A stretch of 64,000 bases of DNA. It comes from UBA6522 sp965262365 (GTDB lineage: Bacteria > Pseudomonadota > Gammaproteobacteria > Steroidobacterales > Rariloculaceae). Below, piece after piece: positions 59,264-64,000 of the stretch. Position 1 is the stretch's first letter. Each line of letters opens with the position of its first letter. Where the stretch lies: contig OZ253541.1 in NCBI GenBank assembly GCA_965262365.1, positions 372,001 to 436,000 of the forward strand. Reading direction: 5' to 3'. The notes under the pieces were generated by a model, which saw only the letters and a list, made by a program, of their open reading frames with translations, had not been told where the DNA came from and searched no databases. A program made the translations under genes and the position numbers.

Positions 59264-60397
59264 ATGACAAGACAAGCAATCGTCTCGGACGACATGGCGA
59301 AGAAGTTCGCGAAGGAAAAGCAAACGCCCTATACGCGCTGGGTGAGGAACGAAGGGCTCGACATCATCGACGGGATCTACGTTCCGGATCTGCGTGCCGT
59401 GGAATTGAAACCATGGCCCCGGCGCAATGGCCGCGCCGTCTACATCAATCACGACGCCACGCGAACCTCCAATGACTGCTATGTGTGCGAGATCGAGCCC
59501 GGCGGCAAGTTGAACGAGCAGCGCCAGCTCTACGAAGAGATGATCATGATTCTTGGCGGGCGCGGATCCACCATGGTCTGGAACGACGCCGGGCAACATA
59601 CCTCGTTCGAGTGGCAGGCGGGATCGTTGTTCGCCATTCCGGTGAACGCGTGGCACCAGCATTTCAACGGCTCGGGTGAGGAACCGGTACGGTTCGTCGC
59701 GGTCACGAACCTGCCGCCGATCATGAACATCTTCGAAGAACCCGAATTCATATTCGACACGCCCGTGGACTTCAAGAGCCGTTTTTCCGGTGAGCCTGAC
59801 TACTTTGCGCCGAAGGGCGATCTCAGCGGCTTCCTGCTGGAAACCAACTTTGTATCCGATGCGGTGAACCTGCCGCTGGTGGAGGCGAAGGAACGGGGTG
59901 CCGGGGGAGGGCACATCCGCTTCAACATGGCGAAAAGTTCGCTTAACAGCCACATTTCCCAGGTGCCGGTCGCGACCTACAAGAAAGCCCATGCCCACGG
60001 CCCGGGCGCGCACGTCATCATTCTTTCCGGGGAAGGCTATACGCTGATGTGGCCGGAGGGAGAGGAACCGACCCGTTACGAATGGAAGCCGGGCACGCTG
60101 ATTACACCGCCCAACATGTGGTATCACCAGCACTTCAATACGGGCGCGAAGCCGGCGCGGTACCTGGCCTTCAAATACGAGGGGGTCGCGATTCGCAATT
60201 CCCAGGGCGTACCGAAAGCCTGGATCAGCAGGCGCATCGGCGGCCACCAGATCGACTATGCCGACGAAAGCCGGGTCGTGCGCACAATGTTCGCCGATGC
60301 GTTAGCCGGTCAGGGACTCGAACCGAAAATGGACGAGCCCTATAGCCTGGAGCGGCGGACGCTTCCACCGATGCCCGATGCTCTCGCGGGGGAATGA
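59264..60397 (+). CDS. Bicupin protein
   Basis: A 377-residue protein with two cupin domains. Domain 1 (about 60-175) has EQRQLYEEMIMILGGRGSTM and a second motif ending VNAWHQHFN. Domain 2 (about 240-310) has YKKAHAHGPGAHVIILSGEG and MWYHQHF. The paired Gln/His and HxH sets are suitable for a metal centre in each domain. No signal peptide. Its stop overlaps the ATG of the next gene, a Zn alcohol dehydrogenase, by four bases. Reaction unknown; dioxygenase or isomerase acting on a sugar or aromatic acid is plausible. Confidence 0.85.
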   Translation: MTRQAIVSDDMAKKFAKEKQTPYTRWVRNEGLDIIDGIYVPDLRAVELKPWPRRNGRAVYINHDATRTSNDCYVCEIEPGGKLNEQRQLYEEMIMILGGRGSTMVWNDAGQHTSFEWQAGSLFAIPVNAWHQHFNGSGEEPVRFVAVTNLPPIMNIFEEPEFIFDTPVDFKSRFSGEPDYFAPKGDLSGFLLETNFVSDAVNLPLVEAKERGAGGGHIRFNMAKSSLNSHISQVPVATYKKAHAHGPGAHVIILSGEGYTLMWPEGEEPTRYEWKPGTLITPPNMWYHQHFNTGAKPARYLAFKYEGVAIRNSQGVPKAWISRRIGGHQIDYADESRVVRTMFADALAGQGLEPKMDEPYSLERRTLPPMPDALAGE

Positions 60398-61506
60398 TGA
60401 CCAAACAGGTACTTGCGGCGGTTCGCACGGGGGTTCACAGGACGGAGTTTCGTGAATACCCCATGCCCGAGGTGTCCGAGGACAGCGCGCTGTTGAAGAT
60501 GGAAGTCGCCGGCATTTGCGGGACGGACGTCAAGTTCTACGCCGAGCCGCCGATCGAGGCGCCGGTGATCATGGGCCACGAGAACATCGGCTATATCGCC
60601 CGGGCCGGACGCCGGTTTGTCGAGCGCAAGGGCGTCAGGGAAGGCGACCTTGTCTTCGTCGAGCACTACGTTCCCTGCTTTGCGTGCGAATGGTGTCATC
60701 GGGGCGACTACCGACTGTGCGCGGGCACGGACTGGCGGCGCAACCCGGACGCCATTCGCTTCGGTTACACAACGGCCGAGCGCCCCCCGCACCTTTGGGG
60801 TGGCTTTGCCGAGTACATGTACCTCCCCTGGAATGCGGTGGTACACAAGGTGCCCGACGGGGTATCGCCCGAACTCGCCGGAGTCGTGACGCCGATGGCA
60901 AACGGGATCCAGTGGGCTCTGTTCGACTGCGAAGTCGGGTATGACTCACGTGTTCTGGTGCAGGGTCCGGGCCAGCAGGGACTCTCCCAAACCGTGGCAT
61001 GCAAGCAGGCGGGCGCATCGCTGATCATCGTCACCGGAACCTCCAGGGACAGGGCGCGGCTCGACGTGGCGCTGAAGCTCGGCGCGGACCATGCGATCGA
61101 CGTCGAAGCGGAAGACGCGCTGGAGCGGATCCGGGAAATCACCGGCGGCGCGGGCGTGGACGTTTCCCTGGATTGCACCGCCGGCGCGGGAACCGCGCCC
61201 GTTCTCCTTGGCATCGAAGCGCTGAAACGCAAGGGCGGCACGATACTGGTCCAGGGCGAGGTGGCGAAATTTCCCGATTTCCCGCTGGCGCGGATCACGA
61301 ACAAGTACGTCACCGTCAAGAGCGCCCGCGGCCACAACTATCAATCCTGTGAGTTGGCGCTGAAGCAACTCGCCTCGGACAGGTTCCCGCTCGAGCTGAT
61401 GACGACTCACCGGTTGGGGCTCAAAGACACCGATCTGGCGATACGGTCACTGGGGGGAGAGGATGCGCCAGGCGTGATCCATATGTCGCTCCTTCCCTGG
61501 GGGTAA
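60394..61506 (+). CDS. Zinc-dependent medium-chain alcohol dehydrogenase
   Basis: A 370-residue MDR enzyme. Catalytic zinc ligands Cys42 (AGICGTD) and His62/Glu63 (GHENIG); structural zinc Cys95, 98, 101 and 109 in CFACEWCHRGDYRLC. A nucleotide-binding region near LVQGPGQQGLSQTVACKQAG replaces the usual GxGxxG with GPGQQG. It probably oxidises an alcohol or sugar to an aldehyde or ketone with NAD(P). Translation is coupled to the bicupin gene. Complete, with a normal length for the family. Confidence 0.9.
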   Translation: MMTKQVLAAVRTGVHRTEFREYPMPEVSEDSALLKMEVAGICGTDVKFYAEPPIEAPVIMGHENIGYIARAGRRFVERKGVREGDLVFVEHYVPCFACEWCHRGDYRLCAGTDWRRNPDAIRFGYTTAERPPHLWGGFAEYMYLPWNAVVHKVPDGVSPELAGVVTPMANGIQWALFDCEVGYDSRVLVQGPGQQGLSQTVACKQAGASLIIVTGTSRDRARLDVALKLGADHAIDVEAEDALERIREITGGAGVDVSLDCTAGAGTAPVLLGIEALKRKGGTILVQGEVAKFPDFPLARITNKYVTVKSARGHNYQSCELALKQLASDRFPLELMTTHRLGLKDTDLAIRSLGGEDAPGVIHMSLLPWG

Positions 61507-61554
61507 ATTACGTTTGTAACCCCGATCGCTTGCGGCCCCTTCCCTGGGAGCGTT

Positions 61555-61610
61555 AGCAGCCCGTGGCGAAAACCCCGCGTCGCACCGGGATTTTGGCCAC
61601 GGGCTACTGC
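61555..61610. terminator. Long hairpin between convergent genes
   Basis: CCCGTGGC at 61560-61567 pairs with GCCACGGG at 61596-61603. Inside lies a further AAAA/TTTT and CCCG/CGGG pairing with two mismatches, making a stem of about 18 positions per arm and an 8-base loop. The A/T steps flank the stem on both strands. It is well placed as a bidirectional terminator for the dehydrogenase and the Rieske gene. Confidence 0.6.
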
Positions 61611-62893
61611 TACACGGACGCGTGAGACTTGCCGGGAATGACCCGCAACAGTTCCCGGGCGGCGTCCTTGTAGGCCAGGTCTCTCGGCAGCAGCACCGCG
61701 ACGGAGCGAACCTTGTGCGTCTCCGGATCCACGCCGGGCGGCGGGTTGCCGTCGGCCTCCAACTCCTTTATCGCCTGCAGCATTTGCCGGCGCGCCAGCA
61801 TGATGCCGCGATCGGTCGGTGCGAGCTTCTCCCGGGTCCGGTCGCAGATGGGCCCCATGCTTTCCTGCAGCGACGCATCCTGAATGGCAATACCGCGAAC
61901 GCCGCTGTAGGTGGTGCCCGCTTTTTGCGCCTCGCGGTCCATCAGGTAGTCGTTACGCTTGTTTGCCAGCGGGATATACGTGCCGGGGATGTATTCGCAG
62001 TGAATGCCGTCGCCGCGCTCCATCGCCCGGCGCTCTTCGGCGGTCAGGTCCCGCAACACCTGGTAGTCGTAGTTCCAGGCCCAGCAATTCTCATCGTCGA
62101 TGGGGACCCAGAAATGACCGTGCACGGGGTGATCGGCCCGGGGCGGAATCATGGTGAACGCCGGCATCAACCACTGCGTGATTCTCCAGTAATAGCGGTT
62201 GTCCTCCGCGTTTCGCCGGGCGCCGATCAGCAGGCCGCCGGTGTTCTGGGCCACCTCGAACACGGGGCGGCGGTCCGCCATGTTGTACTTGTTGCCCTCG
62301 GAGCCCTTGAACAGCGGATCCGTATTCAAGGCCCCGCTGTGCAGGAACGAGACGTGACTTGAGTCGATGCCGCCTTCCATCGCCTGCAGCCAGTTGCATT
62401 CCTGCAGGCGTTTTGAAACGAATCTTCGCTCCGGCCGGACCGTGCAGAATTCATACTCCGGCAGCGGCGGCTTCCGCTCCGGAGCGCCCATGTATGCCCA
62501 GAGGACACCGCCCTTTTCCACCATGGGATAGGACTTGAGTCGTATCTGGTGGCGAAATTCCGGATTGGCCTCCGAGGGCACGTCGACGCAATTGCCGAAC
62601 ACATCGTACTTCCAACCGTGATACGGGCAACGCAGGCCGCTTTCTTCATTGCGGCCGAACCACAACGAGACGCAGCGATGCGCACAGAACTCATCGATCA
62701 GACCCAGGCGGTTTTCGCTATCCCGAAACGCGATCAGGCGTTCGGACAACAACTGCACGCGCACCGGCGGGCAGTCGGGCTCCGGCAGCTCCTCCGCCAG
62801 CAACGCCGGGTGCCAGAAACACCGGAACAAGTCGCCCATGGGCGTTCCCGGTCCGGTCCGGGTCAGGAGGTCGTTCTTCTCCCTGGTGAGCAT
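61610..62893 (-). CDS. Rieske-type aromatic ring-hydroxylating dioxygenase oxygenase component
   Basis: A 427-residue oxygenase. The Rieske [2Fe-2S] ligands are C70-x-H72 and C89-x2-H92 (CAHRCVSLWFGRNEESGLRC, YHGWKYD). The mononuclear iron site is EGGIDSSHVSFLHSG with Asp177, His180 and His185. Sequence pattern and length resemble phthalate 4,5-dioxygenase and other one-component-terminal oxygenases that need only a reductase. No reductase gene lies next to it, so it must use one from elsewhere. It would hydroxylate an aromatic or related acid, consistent with the decarboxylases and transporters in this island. Confidence 0.9.
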   Translation of the reverse strand: MLTREKNDLLTRTGPGTPMGDLFRCFWHPALLAEELPEPDCPPVRVQLLSERLIAFRDSENRLGLIDEFCAHRCVSLWFGRNEESGLRCPYHGWKYDVFGNCVDVPSEANPEFRHQIRLKSYPMVEKGGVLWAYMGAPERKPPLPEYEFCTVRPERRFVSKRLQECNWLQAMEGGIDSSHVSFLHSGALNTDPLFKGSEGNKYNMADRRPVFEVAQNTGGLLIGARRNAEDNRYYWRITQWLMPAFTMIPPRADHPVHGHFWVPIDDENCWAWNYDYQVLRDLTAEERRAMERGDGIHCEYIPGTYIPLANKRNDYLMDREAQKAGTTYSGVRGIAIQDASLQESMGPICDRTREKLAPTDRGIMLARRQMLQAIKELEADGNPPPGVDPETHKVRSVAVLLPRDLAYKDAARELLRVIPGKSHASV

Positions 62894-63025
62894 CGGTTAA
62901 ACTCCAACGGCTCGCGCATTGTAGACGGGTTAACGCCGACGGTCACGGGGTCGTCGGACAGAGATCGCCGGACAGCCGAACGGCCCGTCCGGCCAGTGCC
63001 CGAAGCCGATCGCGGCGCAGCGCCA

Positions 63026-63844
63026 ATGACCGAAAGAACGACGATTCCTCAACTCCGGCAGATGAAACGCGACGGTGACAAGATCGTCGGCGTCGTTGTC
63101 TGGGACTATCAGATGGCCTGCGTTGCCGATCGCGCCGGCGTGGAGATCATGTCCGTCGGCGATTCGGTGGGCATCAATCTCTGGGGCCACCCGAGCCCGC
63201 TGGAAGTGACCATGGACGAGATGCTGACGGTGGCGAAGGCCGTTCGGCGCGGCACGTCCCGCGCCCTTCTCAATTGCGATTTGCCCTACGGTCCGTTGCA
63301 GGAGAGTCCGGCCGCCGCCGTGCGGGCGGGCCTGCGCTTCGTCGAGGAAGCCGGCGCCGACATGGTCAAGCTCGATGGCGCGGCCGACTGTCCCGAAGCG
63401 GTCACCGCGATGGCCGCGGCCGGTATCGCCGTGTGGGCGCAGTTCGGGATCACCCCGCATACGGCGGCCCGGTACGGTATCGAATACCGTGCGCTGGCCA
63501 CTGCCGAGGTGCCCGCGGACATGACCCAGCGTCTGGTATCGGAGGCGAAAATGTTGGAGGAGGCGGGTGCCGTCATGCTCGATTTCACCAATTCCGGGCC
63601 CATCGCCGGGCCGGCGGTCGCCGCCGCCGTCTCGATCCCCGTGATCGGGGGATTCGGGGGCGGGCCATGGCTCGACGGACGTGTCCGCATGCTCCACGCG
63701 GCGATCGGCTACGGCGCGAAACACCTCGACGAGGAAATAGAGACCTACGCCAACGTCGCCCGTATTGCACTGGACGCCATCAACGCCTTCAGTGAGGACG
63801 TGCGCGCCGCGCGCCAGATCAAGGGCGCAGCGTCTCGCAAATAG
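63026..63844 (+). CDS. Ketopantoate hydroxymethyltransferase (PanB)-like aldolase
   Basis: A 272-residue TIM-barrel protein of the PanB/isocitrate lyase superfamily. Metal- and substrate-binding residues align: Asp46 (VGDSVGI), Asp85 (NCDLPYG) and Lys115 (DMVKLDG). At the position of the PanB catalytic Glu (E. coli Glu181) the segment reads MLDFTNSG with no Glu, and the HLG motif His is Gln139 (AQFGITP). So it is unlikely to be an ordinary pantothenate enzyme and may act on another 2-oxo acid. The start at 63026 gives the right length. It lies head to head with the Rieske gene, with a 130-base gap. No panC nearby. Confidence 0.8.
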   Translation: MTERTTIPQLRQMKRDGDKIVGVVVWDYQMACVADRAGVEIMSVGDSVGINLWGHPSPLEVTMDEMLTVAKAVRRGTSRALLNCDLPYGPLQESPAAAVRAGLRFVEEAGADMVKLDGAADCPEAVTAMAAAGIAVWAQFGITPHTAARYGIEYRALATAEVPADMTQRLVSEAKMLEEAGAVMLDFTNSGPIAGPAVAAAVSIPVIGGFGGGPWLDGRVRMLHAAIGYGAKHLDEEIETYANVARIALDAINAFSEDVRAARQIKGAASRK

Positions 63845-64000
63845 CCTGCTCCATCAAGCAGCCCGCGTCCTTTCGCTGTTCATCCCTGCTCCCCGTCTTC
63901 GGTTGAGGAATGGGAAGCTGCCAAAAACAACCTGACCAAATTCTCATTGACATAATAGCTACTTCGTCCAGCGCGATGTCGCGCGAGAAACCCATGCTCC
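63845..64000. other. Window edge without a recognised gene
   Basis: The last 156 bases hold no frame with domain evidence. A real gene may begin beyond the edge. Confidence 0.4.

Noticed and set aside
58811..60247. Minus-strand frame covering the bicupin gene
   Set aside because: Conflicts with the bicupin, which has two complete cupin motifs and coupling to the next gene.
1..64000. tRNA, rRNA and CRISPR arrays
   Set aside because: No cloverleaf with a T-loop, no ribosomal RNA signature and no evenly spaced repeat array was seen. A covariance-model scan would be needed to exclude small RNAs.

Overview
The window is GC-rich (by eye well over 60 %) and reads as chromosomal DNA of an uncultured proteobacterium, most likely a gammaproteobacterium. 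The signs are TonB-dependent receptors, lipobox and Sec signals, autotransporter-type barrels, tripartite tricarboxylate transporters (TTT) and DUF6152 proteins. Eroded genes (IS fragments, integrase, hipA, a TonB receptor, a xanthine dehydrogenase, an amidohydrolase tail) are frequent, which suits a genome under reductive or mobile-element pressure such as that of a host-associated marine bacterium. No rRNA, tRNA or CRISPR array was recognised.

Region 1 (1-19,703) is a tandem array of three large surface proteins. Each has Calx-beta and other beta-sandwich passenger domains, a conserved helical linker and a C-terminal outer-membrane barrel. A cytochrome P450 and a LuxR-type regulator sit between copies 1 and 2. 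Copy 3 repeats about 3.2 kb of copy 1, but a roughly 0.5 kb tract at its 3' end is copied from copy 2.

Region 2 (19,704-26,073) is a mobile-element graveyard. It holds a DDE transposase/ATPase pair, IS66, IS6 and tyrosine integrase remnants, an intact AbiEi/AbiEii toxin-antitoxin pair and a decayed Oar-like TonB receptor.

Region 3 (26,074-33,206) has a flavodoxin-like protein and a four-gene minus-strand operon: ECF sigma factor, membrane protein with a dockerin-like loop, cohesin-like exported protein, and VIT/vWA lipoprotein. A BtuB-like TonB receptor and a xanthine dehydrogenase remnant follow.

Region 4 (33,489-44,392) begins a catabolic segment. It carries DUF6152 proteins and their partner family, an acetolactate-synthase-type ThDP enzyme, a variant aspartate transcarbamylase, and an operon tctC-tctA-tctB-ubiD.

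Region 5 (44,556-49,381) holds a SWIM/SNF2 helicase pair and a hipB gene with a broken hipA.

Region 6 (49,519-63,844) is a dense catabolic island. It has a 4,5-dihydroxyphthalate decarboxylase-like protein, a second TTT system with fused TctA-TctB, three single-domain cupins and one bicupin, a DUF6152 pair, a class II aldolase, a Ni/Co transporter-like protein, a zinc alcohol dehydrogenase, a Rieske oxygenase and a PanB-like aldolase. Together regions 4 and 6 suggest uptake of an organic acid and its oxygenation, decarboxylation and aldol cleavage. The substrate cannot be read from sequence.
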